NCBI GenBank assembly: GCA_027533185.1 | Contig: JAPZTS010000023.1 | Coordinates: 62,001 to 126,000 of the forward strand | From: Leptospira sp. | GTDB taxonomy: Bacteria > Spirochaetota > Leptospiria > Leptospirales > Leptospiraceae | Reading direction: 5' to 3' | Length of the DNA: 64,000 bases | Part shown: positions 20,198-29,795 of the stretch, one piece after another | How positions within the stretch are numbered: the stretch's first letter is position 1 | Layout of the letters: each line of letters begins with the position of its first letter | Program-made: the position numbers and the translations under genes | The notes under the pieces: generated by a model | The model's database searches: none | What the model was told of the DNA's origin: nothing | What the model saw: only the letters and a program-made list of their open reading frames with translations

Positions 20198-21396
20198 TCC
20201 TTCCCGAAAAGTTTCAATTTGTTTTAAATTCTGGCGAAACTTCTCAGATACGGTCTTGGTCTGTTAGTCGATTGAATGAAATCGGTTTTCCTCTTTCTTC
20301 TCAAGAAGAGTGGAGGAAGTTTCCGCTTCAAAAAATGGATTTAGGGAAATTGGGATTTGAAAAACAAGGAGGGGTTTTCGCGCCTAAATTCGTAGAAGAT
20401 AAAACTACTGAAAGAACAAATTTAGATCAGGAATCGTCAACCCACAAAATTCAGGAGTTTTCCTTCGGTAAATCCTTTGATCATTTTTTCAATGAGTTGA
20501 AGGAATCGGTAAAAGACCATTATTTTTCCCTACTTAGCTTATGTTATGCGACCGAATATGAGGTGATCGCTATAGGACATGGCGAAAGTTTAGATTGGAA
20601 TGAGTTGGAGTCAACCAAGGACCCTAAATTTTTGGTTCGTATATTTTATTTAAGAAAAAATTCAAAAGCAGAATGCTATCACAATTGGAAATCTGAGTCG
20701 AAAGACAGCTTACATTTTCTATCAACATTTCAGTTCACTTACTTAGAAGAGAACGTAAAATTCCAACTCACTCAATCACAATCCATTGATGGAGATGCAT
20801 ATTTTTTCTTCCATCAAGTTGTGCGAGTCGGAGATGGATCCGATATCAAATACCATTTATTTCCCAATTCAGGGTTTCGAACCAAACAATTTCATACACT
20901 TCGGTTGGTGGGTAAAGAATCTAAATCTGAATTCACTGGAGTTTCCGCATTTGCAAAACGAGAGTTGTTTGATTTGGATGTTAAGGCAATTCATTTGGAA
21001 AGTTATACGGAAAGTAAAATTTCTTATAAGGCTATCGTAACAGACAATTCCCACCACCTTTTCACGGGAAACCTATACATTCCGCCAAAGTTGAAAAAAG
21101 TTAGCGCACACCAAGAATCTTTTAATCTATCGCTCAATCAAAAAGCAAGAGCAGAAGCAAATCCTAATTTAGAAGTCTACGCGGAAGATGTTTCCTGCAC
21201 ACATGGAGCAACGGTTGGGGATATCAATGAAGATCAATATTTCTACCTTTTGAGTCGGGGTCTGACTCCGGATGAATCAAAGGCACTTTTGGTTGAGGCC
21301 TTTTATGCCGAAACAATTGAAGCCATTTTTTGTTCTACAGAAATAAAAGAAAATTTGAAAAACCAAATCCGAAGTAAAATGATAGGAGTTCAGTAA
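20194..21396 (+). CDS. sufD: Fe-S cluster assembly protein SufD
   Basis: 400 residues. The C-terminal SufB/SufD beta-helix signature is clear ([38 protein letters not shown]). The N-terminal part is divergent, which fits SufD better than SufB, and there is no SufB-type cysteine-rich N-terminus. SufD normally partners SufB and SufC. No sufB gene is present in the window, so either it lies elsewhere or this protein fills both places. Confidence 0.87.
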   Translation: MILPEKFQFVLNSGETSQIRSWSVSRLNEIGFPLSSQEEWRKFPLQKMDLGKLGFEKQGGVFAPKFVEDKTTERTNLDQESSTHKIQEFSFGKSFDHFFNELKESVKDHYFSLLSLCYATEYEVIAIGHGESLDWNELESTKDPKFLVRIFYLRKNSKAECYHNWKSESKDSLHFLSTFQFTYLEENVKFQLTQSQSIDGDAYFFFHQVVRVGDGSDIKYHLFPNSGFRTKQFHTLRLVGKESKSEFTGVSAFAKRELFDLDVKAIHLESYTESKISYKAIVTDNSHHLFTGNLYIPPKLKKVSAHQESFNLSLNQKARAEANPNLEVYAEDVSCTHGATVGDINEDQYFYLLSRGLTPDESKALLVEAFYAETIEAIFCSTEIKENLKNQIRSKMIGVQ

Positions 21397-21397
21397 T

Positions 21398-21709
21398 ATG
21401 GCTTTTGTTTCCCTCCTTTCATCCAGAGAAGTTTTAGAAGGTGAATTGAAAGTAATCCCTACCAAACATCTAAATCTTATCGTAACAAGGTTTTTAGGAA
21501 AGGTCTATGCTTTTGAAGATGCCTGCAGTCACGATGGTGAGGAAATTTCTTGTGGAAAACTGGAAGGTTCTGTCATCACTTGCCCTCGGCATTTTGCGCA
21601 GTTTGATATCAGAACGGGTGAAGTTCTAGCCTTACCGGCGACAGAACCTCTTGTTATATTTCCTACTCGGGAAGTGAACGATACTGTCGAAGTGGATTTG
21701 GAGGGATAG
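21398..21709 (+). CDS. Rieske-type [2Fe-2S] ferredoxin in the suf operon
   Basis: 103 residues of the NirD/biphenyl-dioxygenase-ferredoxin type. Ligands are the C-x-H of DACSHDGEE and the C-x2-H of [11 protein letters not shown], spaced as in soluble Rieske ferredoxins. It sits 1 bp after sufD and 2 bp before sufS, so it is translated with the assembly machinery. It may supply electrons for cluster assembly; no oxygenase gene is nearby. Confidence 0.88.
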   Translation: MAFVSLLSSREVLEGELKVIPTKHLNLIVTRFLGKVYAFEDACSHDGEEISCGKLEGSVITCPRHFAQFDIRTGEVLALPATEPLVIFPTREVNDTVEVDLEG

Positions 21710-21711
21710 TT

Positions 21712-22950
21712 ATGAATCCATACCAACTGAAAAAAGACTTCCCAATTCTAAATAGAAAATTACCGAACGGGAAGGATCTGATTTACCTTGATAATGGGGC
21801 AAGTTCCCAAAAACCACAATCTGTAATTGACGCAACTAGTAGATATTATTCGGAAGAAAACGCAAATATTCATCGCGGGGTTTATTATTTATCTCAACAC
21901 GCAACAGAGCTGTATGAGAAAACTCGGATAAAAACATCCCATTTTTTCCAAGCACAGTGCGCTAAAGCAATAATCTTTACAAAGGGCACAACAGATTCCA
22001 TCAATTTAGTCGCGCAGAGTTATGGTCGAACCTTTCTGAATGAAGGAGACGAGATAGTGCTAAGTGTCCAGGAGCACCACTCAAACTTAGTTCCTTGGCA
22101 AATGTTGGCATTAGAAAAAAAGCTTTTTCTAAAGTTCATTCCAATCAAGGAAGATAGTACTTATGATCTTTCAAATTTACATGAAATTATTACCAAACGT
22201 ACTAAACTCGTAGCAGTTAGTCAAATGTCAAATGTGACTGGAACCATTCATTCTTTAACAGAGATTATAGATAGAGTACGACAAGTTGGTGCTAAGATTT
22301 TGGTCGATGGGGCACAGGCTGCTTGTCATATGCCAATTCATCTAGTGGATTTGGATGTTGATTTCTATGCATTTTCTGCTCACAAGATGCTTGGTCCAAC
22401 GGGCGTTGGGGTCCTATTTGGAAAAGAGGAGATTCTTGAGTCGATGCCTCCCTGGATTGGCGGTGGGGATATGATCGAGACGGTTGATTTAGAATTTTCA
22501 ACTTATGCAAACCTTCCCGCAAAATTGGAAGCAGGGACACCTAATATTGCAGGCGTGATTGGTTTTAGCGCGGCCTTAGATTACCTACAGAATGTGGGTA
22601 TGAATTCTATCCAGAGACATGAGCAAGAGATTACAGAATATGCTATGGAATCCCTTTCTAGAATCGGTGGGATCAAGGTATACGGAACTGAGGACTTGGA
22701 AAAACGCGGTGGTGTTGTATCCTTTACCATGGACGGAATCCATCCACATGACGTTGGTTCAATATTGGACGAGGAAGGTGTTGCCATCCGGGTAGGTCAC
22801 CACTGTTGCCAACCTTTGATGAAAAGTTGGGGTATTCCTGGAACTTGCCGTGCTTCTTTTTATCTTTACAACACCAAGGAGGATGTGGATGCTTTGGTGC
22901 ATGCGCTTGGTAAGGTGAAATCGATCTTCAGTCGTGTCGCAAGAAAGTAA
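21712..22950 (+). CDS. sufS: Cysteine desulfurase SufS
   Basis: 412 residues, fold-type I PLP enzyme. The PLP lysine lies in [14 protein letters not shown] and the persulfide cysteine in [11 protein letters not shown], the short-loop form that marks group II (SufS) desulfurases needing SufE or SufU as sulfur acceptor. N-terminal [13 protein letters not shown] is conserved. It takes sulfur from cysteine for Fe-S clusters. It overlaps sufU by 17 bp. Confidence 0.96.
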   Translation: MNPYQLKKDFPILNRKLPNGKDLIYLDNGASSQKPQSVIDATSRYYSEENANIHRGVYYLSQHATELYEKTRIKTSHFFQAQCAKAIIFTKGTTDSINLVAQSYGRTFLNEGDEIVLSVQEHHSNLVPWQMLALEKKLFLKFIPIKEDSTYDLSNLHEIITKRTKLVAVSQMSNVTGTIHSLTEIIDRVRQVGAKILVDGAQAACHMPIHLVDLDVDFYAFSAHKMLGPTGVGVLFGKEEILESMPPWIGGGDMIETVDLEFSTYANLPAKLEAGTPNIAGVIGFSAALDYLQNVGMNSIQRHEQEITEYAMESLSRIGGIKVYGTEDLEKRGGVVSFTMDGIHPHDVGSILDEEGVAIRVGHHCCQPLMKSWGIPGTCRASFYLYNTKEDVDALVHALGKVKSIFSRVARK

Positions 22951-23356
22951 TCTCTACAAACAATTTATAGATTGGAAAAATCTAGGAAATTGGTCAGAGC
23001 CCTTAGGGAACCACTACACATCCAAAGCCCAGAATCCTCTTTGTGGGGATGAAATTGTAATCTATTTTGAAAGAGACTCCGATTCGAGAATTCGGGTTCT
23101 CGGTTTGGGAGGGGAGTCTTGTTCTGTTTGCGAGGCCTCTGCTGGTCTGTTGTTCCATCGAAAGCAGAATTTTTTTAAGGTCGAAGTAGAGAAGGAAATT
23201 GATAAATTTTTGAATTATTTGGAAACTGAAGTAGATATAGAATTTTTTAATGAAGCGGAAAAGGAATTTTGGAATCTAATAAAAAAAACACCGAATCGAC
23301 TTAGATGTGCTACACTGCCATTTAAAGCTCTTGTTAGGTGTTGTGAGGAAGTATGA
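22934..23356 (+). CDS. sufU: SufU-type sulfur acceptor / scaffold
   Basis: 140 residues from a GTG start that overlaps sufS by 17 bp. The three SufU cysteine positions are recognisable: [22 protein letters not shown] and [12 protein letters not shown]. In Gram-positive SufU these bind zinc and take persulfide from SufS. The middle block carries an extra cysteine (CSVC) compared with the usual GCSIS. Finding a SufU rather than SufE is in keeping with a Gram-positive-style SUF system. Confidence 0.87.
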   Translation: MSQESNLYKQFIDWKNLGNWSEPLGNHYTSKAQNPLCGDEIVIYFERDSDSRIRVLGLGGESCSVCEASAGLLFHRKQNFFKVEVEKEIDKFLNYLETEVDIEFFNEAEKEFWNLIKKTPNRLRCATLPFKALVRCCEEV

Positions 23357-23676
23357 TACGTTCGCCGGAAACAGAAATAGAAAAAGAAGTTCTAAAAAGC
23401 ATTCACAGTGTTGAGGATCCTGAAATTGGAATCTCACTTGTCGAACTTGGATTGATTTATGATGTGAAGGTAGAAGGTGAAAAGGCGGATATCACTATGA
23501 CCTACACATCTCTCGCATGTCCTGCAGGTCCTCAAATGAAAGCAGATGTAGAAAACCATGCATTGAGAGTGGATGGAATCCAAGAAGCTGTTGTGACCAT
23601 TGTTTGGAATCCTAAATGGAATCCCAAAGATATGGCAAGCGAGGAAGCAAAGATGATGCTTGGGATATTTGACTGA
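23353..23676 (+). CDS. sufT: SufT / MIP18-family (DUF59) Fe-S maturation protein
   Basis: 107 residues. Family signature [19 protein letters not shown] and the conserved cysteine in [10 protein letters not shown] identify the MIP18/DUF59 family, whose SufT and PaaD members help deliver Fe-S clusters to target proteins. It overlaps sufU by 4 bp. Only one base separates its stop from the ggt ATG. Confidence 0.9.
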   Translation: MIRSPETEIEKEVLKSIHSVEDPEIGISLVELGLIYDVKVEGEKADITMTYTSLACPAGPQMKADVENHALRVDGIQEAVVTIVWNPKWNPKDMASEEAKMMLGIFD

Positions 23677-23677
23677 A

Positions 23678-25453
23678 ATGAAGTTTGGTTTTCCTTTCAG
23701 TCGCGTTTTTGCTTTTGGATGTTTCTTTGTTTTTTTAATTGAATGTGATACAGTTTCTAATTTTCATATTTCGGATGAGAAACCCGAACAAGAAGCCAAA
23801 CTTCTTCAGATTGAAGGAAGTGCGGAGAAAAGAAATCGATATGAAATTATAGGAAATGAATTCGTCATCGCAACGGACCATCCGCTCGCAAGCGAAGCAG
23901 GTGTACAGGTTTTCAAAGAAGGGGGAAATGTTGTCGATGCATTTGCATCAGCAAGTTTTGTAATTTCCGTAGTTCGTCCGCATAGCACGGGTTTATTAGG
24001 TGGTGGTTTTGCCATAATTAACTTTGCAGACTCTCGGACAAAACGAGCATTTGATTTTAGGGAAAGAGCCTCTAAACAAGCAAAATCTGAATTTTACTTC
24101 GATACCGATGGAAAACCTGATTCTAAAAAAATACTTACAGGACCATACAGCGTAGGTGTGCCAGGAAACATCCAAGGTATACTCACCATTCAAAAAAAAT
24201 ATGGGAAACTGCCGCCTGCGAAAATTATTGCACCTGCGATAAACGCCGCGAGACGTGGGATTTCGGTCTATGGGGATTTAGCCAAAACGATACAGAATGT
24301 TTGGCCTGAAATGAATACCGAAATGAAACAAATTTTTGGAAAAGAAAATCGGCCATTACGAGAAGGGGAGTTGTTGGTTCAGGAAGATTTAGCAAAAACT
24401 CTGGAAAAAATTTCAGAAAACGGAATATCTGAAATTACGTATGGAAGCACTGCCAAAAGAATTATTGAATATTATGAATCGCGAGATAGATTTTTATCCA
24501 GCGAAGACTTACTTAACTACAAAGTAAAAGAAAGCGATCCACTACTTGCTAATATGTTTGGTCAAGACGTTTTGATGATGCCGCCGCCAAGCTCCAGTGT
24601 ATTTTTGGGACTTATCTCCAATGTATATAGTGAACTTAAATCTAAGAAGCCATTTCCCTCTGGAAACGTAGGCGAAATCATCCGAATCACTGAAGCGATG
24701 AAAGTTGGCTATAGGGACAGGTTGCAGTTAGGTGGAGATCCGGAATTTACGGATGTTCCAATTAATTTGCTTCTTTCGCAATCTTATGCAAAAAAGGAAG
24801 CAACAGAAATTGTAAAAAGGGTGGTTGCAGGTTCTTTGGCTGAAAATACAAATCCAAACTTACTTTTGCCTAAAGAATCCTACAACACTACTCATATTTC
24901 TGTATTAGATCGAAATGGGGATGCCGTATCTTCTACTCAGTCCATTAATGGACCGTTTGGTGCTGCAATACTAGTACCGGATACTGGACTCATACTCAAC
25001 AATACAATGGATGATTTTTCTATTGCTCCAGGTGTTCCCAATTTATATGGACTTATTGGGTCAGAAGCAAATTCTATAAGTCCTGGGAAGACTCCACTTT
25101 CTAGTATGAGTCCTCTCATCTTCGTTGACACAAAGGGTGTTGCAGAACTTGTGATTGGTGCTCCCGGCGGAAGTCAGATTCCAACATCCATTTTCAACAC
25201 ACTCTATCACTACAAGGAAAGGAAGCGAACTCTTTACGAAAGTGTTTCTTTTCCAAGACTCCACCATCAGTTTTTACCTGAAATTTTATACATCGATCCT
25301 GAATACAAATTTAGTTTTCCGGAAGAGGAACTAAAATTTTATAAAATCCAATATCAGAGACATCGTGCAAAGGTATTTGCTGTCACAAAAGAAGGACAAA
25401 AACTTGTGGGTGTGTCCGACCCCAAAGGAGAGGGAATCCCACTTGGATTCTAG
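23678..25453 (+). CDS. ggt: Gamma-glutamyltranspeptidase, lipoprotein-like
   Basis: 591 residues from the ATG at 23678 (an upstream TTG at 23660 would lie inside sufT). An N-terminal signal ends in FLIEC, a possible lipobox with cysteine near residue 23, so it is probably periplasmic and membrane-anchored. The GGT fold is clear: DHPLASEAGVQVFKEGG, RPHSTGLLGGGFA, and the autoprocessing site TTHISVLD whose threonine becomes the nucleophile of the small subunit. It breaks down glutathione and transfers gamma-glutamyl groups. It is placed with gshA and gshB. Confidence 0.93.
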   Translation: MKFGFPFSRVFAFGCFFVFLIECDTVSNFHISDEKPEQEAKLLQIEGSAEKRNRYEIIGNEFVIATDHPLASEAGVQVFKEGGNVVDAFASASFVISVVRPHSTGLLGGGFAIINFADSRTKRAFDFRERASKQAKSEFYFDTDGKPDSKKILTGPYSVGVPGNIQGILTIQKKYGKLPPAKIIAPAINAARRGISVYGDLAKTIQNVWPEMNTEMKQIFGKENRPLREGELLVQEDLAKTLEKISENGISEITYGSTAKRIIEYYESRDRFLSSEDLLNYKVKESDPLLANMFGQDVLMMPPPSSSVFLGLISNVYSELKSKKPFPSGNVGEIIRITEAMKVGYRDRLQLGGDPEFTDVPINLLLSQSYAKKEATEIVKRVVAGSLAENTNPNLLLPKESYNTTHISVLDRNGDAVSSTQSINGPFGAAILVPDTGLILNNTMDDFSIAPGVPNLYGLIGSEANSISPGKTPLSSMSPLIFVDTKGVAELVIGAPGGSQIPTSIFNTLYHYKERKRTLYESVSFPRLHHQFLPEILYIDPEYKFSFPEEELKFYKIQYQRHRAKVFAVTKEGQKLVGVSDPKGEGIPLGF

Positions 25454-25455
25454 AT

Positions 25456-27045
25456 ATGAAAAAGCTATTTTATCAAACAAAAGCTACTCTGAATTTTTTT
25501 AAACCTGAATATCGCGATTGTTTATCGAGCGCAAAACATGGATTAGAGAGAGAAAGTGTTAGAATTCAAAAAGATGGAAAAATGAGTCTAACACCCCATC
25601 CTAAATTTTTAGGTTCGAGTTTAAAACATCCTCTGATTAAAACTGATTTTGCCGAATCACAAATTGAATATGCAACTAATATTCATAAGTCAATACCAGA
25701 TGCACTGAGTGAGCTCACTGATCTACACCAATTCACAATGTTGGGTCTTGGGGACGAGCTCCTGTGGCCATTTAGTATGCCTCCTGTTCTTCCTGCTGAT
25801 TCGAAAATACCTGTCGGGCTTTATGGGACGAGTAAAGAAGGGCGGAAAAAAGAAATTTATAGAAAGGGTTTAGGAAATCGGTATGGGCGGAAGATGCAAA
25901 CGATTTCAGGAGTACATTATAATATATCTTTCGACACTTGTTTGCTTTCAAAAGTAGCTGAACTTCGGTATAAAAAGCCATTAACAATTGAAACAAAATC
26001 AGAGATTTATTTTGATACCATTCGGAATTTTTATAGGTTATCGCCCGCACTTATCTACTTATTTGGTGCATCTTCCCTAGTAGACCAAAGTTTTTCAGAG
26101 CCTAAGGGAAAATTAAAAACTTTGTTTAAAAATACTTTAGGAAATCAATATGCAACAACACTTAGGCTCTCGACAATTGGTTATACAAGTAAAGTCCAGA
26201 AGAAATATCCAATTTCCGTTAACTCACTAATGGAGTATGTTACGGATATGTGCCATGTTGTATCGAAAAGATATCCACCATACTCAGCTTTTGATGTAAA
26301 AAAGGAATCCCAACTCAATGATTTTATTCTTCAATTGGAAAATGAATATTATTCTTTGGTTAGGCCAAAGCAGGTTCCATTAGGTGAGGAAAGAGTTGTG
26401 GATGCTCTTGCACGGCGTGGAGTAGAATACCTTGAGATTCGATTACTTGATTTGGATCCGTTTTCTCCCATCGGTGTGGAAGAGAACAGATTGTATTTTT
26501 TGCATTTAATCCTACTCTATTGTATGATGTCCGAATCTCCAAAATCAACCTCTCTAGAGATGAAAGACTGGCAAAAGAACCAAGAAATTGTAACTTGGGA
26601 AGGGAGAAAAAAGGATGCAAAAATAAAGTTCAACGGGAAGGAAATTCCGATTCCGGATTTTATCTATCAGGTCCTAGTGGAAACTCAGACCTTAGTTGAC
26701 CTACTTGATTCAAATAACGGAGATGGGCCGTATAGCAGGGCCTGGGAAAACCAATGGGAAAAATGGAATGATTCAAGTTCCCTTGGTTCTCGCTCTCAAA
26801 TTTTAGATTTGGAATTAAATGGTTTCGGTTTTCGAGAGCTCGGACTGCAACTAGCAAAAAGTCACAAAAAGGATCTTCTTCAAAAAAAGTTAAATCCCAA
26901 AAAGATACAAATGTATGAAGAGATGGCTCTAAATTCTCTCACCGAACAAATGCAAGTTGAGGATTTAGAAGGAAGTGCCATAAAAAAGAATCGAAAGCCA
27001 ATCGTGCTAAAACCTTTGGATCTATGTGGTGGAGCTGTTTCTTGA
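25456..27045 (+). CDS. gshA: Glutamate-cysteine ligase
   Basis: 529 residues, close to the length of enteric GshA and of the N-terminal half of bifunctional GshF. Blocks seen are KHGLERESVRIQKDG, KTDFAESQIEYATNIH, DLHQFTMLGLGDELLWPFSMP, and SGVHYNISF. It joins glutamate and cysteine, the first step of glutathione synthesis. It starts 2 bp after ggt and overlaps the next gene by up to 22 bp. The downstream partner is a GshF-type ATP-grasp rather than a classical GshB. Confidence 0.93.
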   Translation: MKKLFYQTKATLNFFKPEYRDCLSSAKHGLERESVRIQKDGKMSLTPHPKFLGSSLKHPLIKTDFAESQIEYATNIHKSIPDALSELTDLHQFTMLGLGDELLWPFSMPPVLPADSKIPVGLYGTSKEGRKKEIYRKGLGNRYGRKMQTISGVHYNISFDTCLLSKVAELRYKKPLTIETKSEIYFDTIRNFYRLSPALIYLFGASSLVDQSFSEPKGKLKTLFKNTLGNQYATTLRLSTIGYTSKVQKKYPISVNSLMEYVTDMCHVVSKRYPPYSAFDVKKESQLNDFILQLENEYYSLVRPKQVPLGEERVVDALARRGVEYLEIRLLDLDPFSPIGVEENRLYFLHLILLYCMMSESPKSTSLEMKDWQKNQEIVTWEGRKKDAKIKFNGKEIPIPDFIYQVLVETQTLVDLLDSNNGDGPYSRAWENQWEKWNDSSSLGSRSQILDLELNGFGFRELGLQLAKSHKKDLLQKKLNPKKIQMYEEMALNSLTEQMQVEDLEGSAIKKNRKPIVLKPLDLCGGAVS

Positions 27046-28046
27046 GACCTGATTTTGAACTTGTGAAAGGTTATGAAGATCTGGAGATATCTACGCAAAT
27101 AATCATTCGTGATGCACTGAAACGAAATATTGAAGTTCAGATTATAGATCGCAAAGAAAATTTTATAATTCTTAAAAGGGAAAACCATATCGAATTCGTA
27201 AAAGAGGCGAGTAAGACTAGGCTTGATAGCCTTATGACTTACCTGATAATGGAGAATAAGGTAGTATCAAAATATGTGTTAGGTGAAAAAGGACTACGTG
27301 TTCCTTTGGGAAAACATTTTGATTCCATAGAACTTGCGAATGATTCCTATTCTGAATTTTTGAACTTAAAAAAAGTCATTAAACCTTCAACTACGAATTT
27401 TGGTATCGGAATTGGAATCTCCTACCCCGGTGATACAAAAGCCGTTTATTCTAAGTACTTAGAAACTGCGTTTTCTTTTTCCAATTCTGTGATAGTGGAA
27501 GAATTCATTGAAGGTCCAGAATATCGTTTTTTAGTTTTAGGTGAGGAGGTAGTTGCCGTTTGTAACCGTGTTCCAGCAAATATCCGTGGCGACGGAAAGA
27601 AATCCATACGAGATCTGGTTGAAGAAAAAAATAGGGACCCAAGACGGGGAGAGGGCCATAAAACTCCCTTAGAAAAAATCCAACTAGGTACCGTTGAACG
27701 AGATATTTTAGCCAGTATAGGATATAGTTTTGATTCTATTCCTGCAAAAGATGAAATTGTTTACCTGCGGAAGAATTCGAATATCTCTACGGGTGGTGAC
27801 TCGATAGATGTAACAGACATAGTTCATCCGGAGTTTAAGGAAATTGCAAAGTTTTCTGCTTCTGCGGCAGGTGCAGTGATCTGTGGGATTGATATCATTT
27901 CCAGTGCAATAGAAAAAAAGCCAGATCCGAGGACTTACGGAATACTCGAAATCAATTTTAATCCAGTTCTGTATATCCATGAGTTTCCCTATTCTGGGGT
28001 TCCGCGACACGTCGGTGACAGGATTTTAGATTTGTTAGGTTTTTAA
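27024..28046 (+). CDS. Glutathione synthetase, stand-alone ATP-grasp domain of GshF type
   Basis: 340 residues matching the C-terminal ATP-grasp half of bifunctional GshF: KPSTTNFGIGIGIS, VIVEEFIEGPEYRFLVLG, VPANIRGDGKKSIRDLV, LRKNSNISTGGDSIDVTD and EINFNPVLYIHEFPY. It would add glycine to gamma-glutamylcysteine. Two starts are possible: ATG at 27024 or a TTG at 27042 that overlaps the gshA stop (TTGA). So GshF appears split into two coupled genes. It converges on and overlaps the glutaredoxin gene by 4 bp. Confidence 0.9.
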   Translation: MWWSCFLRPDFELVKGYEDLEISTQIIIRDALKRNIEVQIIDRKENFIILKRENHIEFVKEASKTRLDSLMTYLIMENKVVSKYVLGEKGLRVPLGKHFDSIELANDSYSEFLNLKKVIKPSTTNFGIGIGISYPGDTKAVYSKYLETAFSFSNSVIVEEFIEGPEYRFLVLGEEVVAVCNRVPANIRGDGKKSIRDLVEEKNRDPRRGEGHKTPLEKIQLGTVERDILASIGYSFDSIPAKDEIVYLRKNSNISTGGDSIDVTDIVHPEFKEIAKFSASAAGAVICGIDIISSAIEKKPDPRTYGILEINFNPVLYIHEFPYSGVPRHVGDRILDLLGF

Positions 28047-28285
28047 GAAAACTTTCTCCTTATATAATCAATGATATCACTGGACTCATACATCCAGTGG
28101 TTTCCGTCGACAAGAAAGGGTACTTGGGACATTCCACCAAGTCGAACCACTTCTTCACGACCTTTCGTGCCGCGAGAAGCCTCTACCAATTCATAATCTA
28201 AACCTTGTTTTAAGTTTAGAGTTTCTATGAATCGAACTACTTTTGAGCAGTACGGGCATCCATCGTATTGGTAGAGTTTCAACAT
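28043..28285 (-). CDS. Dithiol glutaredoxin
   Basis: 80 residues, thioredoxin fold with the redox motif C10-P-Y-C13 and the cis-proline block SQVPFLVDG. The sequence is glutaredoxin-like but with a GST-N-domain flavour (DGNHWMYESSDIIDYI). It would reduce protein disulfides or protein-glutathione mixed disulfides with glutathione as reductant. Last gene of the long minus-strand run, 8 bp after grxD. Confidence 0.92.
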   Translation of the reverse strand: MLKLYQYDGCPYCSKVVRFIETLNLKQGLDYELVEASRGTKGREEVVRLGGMSQVPFLVDGNHWMYESSDIIDYIRRKFS

Positions 28286-28293
28286 AATACTAA

Positions 28294-28605
28294 TTATACT
28301 CCAACTTTTTTTTGAAGTTCGCCGGATTGAGCCATTTGGACTGCAATATCATGGCCTCCAACAAATTCACCTTTGATGTAGAGTTGCGGAATCGTTGGCC
28401 AATTTGTGAATTCCTTTATGCCCTCTCGAATCTTCATATCACTTAGAACATTGAATGACCCAAAAGGGATTCCCAATGTTTTTAGTACATTTACAACACC
28501 TGCAGAAAATCCACATTGCGGCATTTCAGGCGTTCCTTTCATAAACAGAAAAACTGAACTCGATTGTATCAATCCTTCGATTTTTGTTTTAACTTCTTCT
28601 TCCAT
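28294..28605 (-). CDS. grxD: Monothiol (CGFS) glutaredoxin
   Basis: 103 residues with the CGFS motif at 31-34 (MPQCGFSAGVV) and the glutathione-binding WPTIPQLYIKGEFVGG... D segment. CGFS glutaredoxins bind a [2Fe-2S] cluster bridged by glutathione and pass it on, usually together with BolA. bolA is 2 bp upstream and a BolA-GST fusion follows the same run, which supports an Fe-S carrier role. Confidence 0.96.
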   Translation of the reverse strand: MEEEVKTKIEGLIQSSSVFLFMKGTPEMPQCGFSAGVVNVLKTLGIPFGSFNVLSDMKIREGIKEFTNWPTIPQLYIKGEFVGGHDIAVQMAQSGELQKKVGV

Positions 28606-28607
28606 TT

Positions 28608-28832
28608 TTAATTGCTCCTTGTTTCTAATGCTAATGCGTGAATTTCTTCTTTGAGTTCATCTTTTAAGGTTGCGTAAACCATTCTGTGTTGTTCAATAAG
28701 TGACTTCCCTTGAAATCCTGAATACGTAACCACTGCTTTTATATGAACTCCATCCTTATATGGATCTAAAATTTCAACATGCGATCCAGGCAGTCCAGAT
28801 TGGATTTTATTTTGAATTTCAGGTAACGTCAT
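28608..28832 (-). CDS. bolA: BolA family protein
   Basis: 74 residues, a short BolA domain with the family helix FQGKSLIEQHRMVYATLKDEL, whose histidine is a cluster ligand in BolA-glutaredoxin complexes. It lies between the BolA-GST gene (adjacent, no gap) and grxD (2 bp), so the three are translated together. The likely job is a Fe-S trafficking partner of GrxD, not the stress morphology role first given to E. coli BolA. Confidence 0.92.
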   Translation of the reverse strand: MTLPEIQNKIQSGLPGSHVEILDPYKDGVHIKAVVTYSGFQGKSLIEQHRMVYATLKDELKEEIHALALETRSN

Positions 28833-29795
28833 TTATAGATGGCTCCCTATGTATGATTTATGTGATTTTATAAATTGAATGTATTCTTCCGGCACTTCTG
28901 GCAAAACTGATTTTTTTACGGAATCAAGATTCATTAGTGTTCCGCTCCATTTTTGCAATTTAGGAAAATCCTCCAGAATATCCAAATCTCTATTTTTATC
29001 TTTTAAAAATTTGAGACGCATAAAGTAAGGTGCAAAACTTGTGTCTACCAAATGTAGTTTTCCCCCTTCAAAAAATAAATTTCCAACTTCTCCTTCTGGT
29101 AACATTCCTTCAAGAGTTTTGAATTTTTGAATTTGTTCATTCCGTTTTTTATCTGACTCTTCTTTCTCTTTGGCCATGGTCCAAAGGTAATTATCTACGA
29201 GTAGGGAACTTGCAAATTCTGTCCAAGCCCTATGTTTGGCTTTTTTAATCGGATCAGCTGGATGTAAGTTCGGTGTGTAGACTTCGTCCAGATATTCATT
29301 GATGACAGCCGATTCAAAGAGAACGTCATCTCCAACCTGTAAGACGGGAACTTTTCCGAAAGGAGAAATTTTTAAGAACCAATCTGGTTTATTTGCAAGA
29401 TCGATGTATTTGATAGAGTAATTTACATTTTTGTGAAGAAGATTGATCACGGATCGTTGGACATACGGGCATAATTTAAAACTGATTAAAACTGGTTCCA
29501 TAAGACTTAGACTAAAGTGTAGGTCCGGTTGTAAATCCATTTCTACTGCATGTAGCCCTTTTTTGAACTCTGAATCTAAGAGTCTGTAAACAATTCGATG
29601 GGACTCAATCATCGATTTACCACGAAAGTACGATGATATGACTTTCAACCGGAAGTGGGTTTCCGTCGACTTGGATTCCAAAACTGCTGTATGACCTGCG
29701 TGTTCTAAAGAAACATCCAGCACTTGCAAATCGGTCGGGGATAGTGTCTCCAATAGAACCTGAGTAATCCGATCCTTTCTAGTTTCTGATTCCAT
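28833..29795 (-). CDS. BolA - glutathione S-transferase fusion protein
   Basis: 320 residues. Residues ~8-90 are a second BolA domain (TDLQVLDVSLEHAGHTAVLE, YFRGKSMIESHRIVYRLLDSE). Residues ~99-320 are a complete glutathione S-transferase: thioredoxin-like N-domain with C109-P-Y-V, cis-proline KVPVLQVG and FESAVINEYLDE, then an all-helical C-domain. The cysteine start of the active site suggests an omega-like thiol-transfer GST. The fusion ties a Fe-S carrier module to a glutathione-binding module beside bolA and grxD. No frameshift explains it; the reading frame is continuous. Confidence 0.9.
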   Translation of the reverse strand: MESETRKDRITQVLLETLSPTDLQVLDVSLEHAGHTAVLESKSTETHFRLKVISSYFRGKSMIESHRIVYRLLDSEFKKGLHAVEMDLQPDLHFSLSLMEPVLISFKLCPYVQRSVINLLHKNVNYSIKYIDLANKPDWFLKISPFGKVPVLQVGDDVLFESAVINEYLDEVYTPNLHPADPIKKAKHRAWTEFASSLLVDNYLWTMAKEKEESDKKRNEQIQKFKTLEGMLPEGEVGNLFFEGGKLHLVDTSFAPYFMRLKFLKDKNRDLDILEDFPKLQKWSGTLMNLDSVKKSVLPEVPEEYIQFIKSHKSYIGSHL

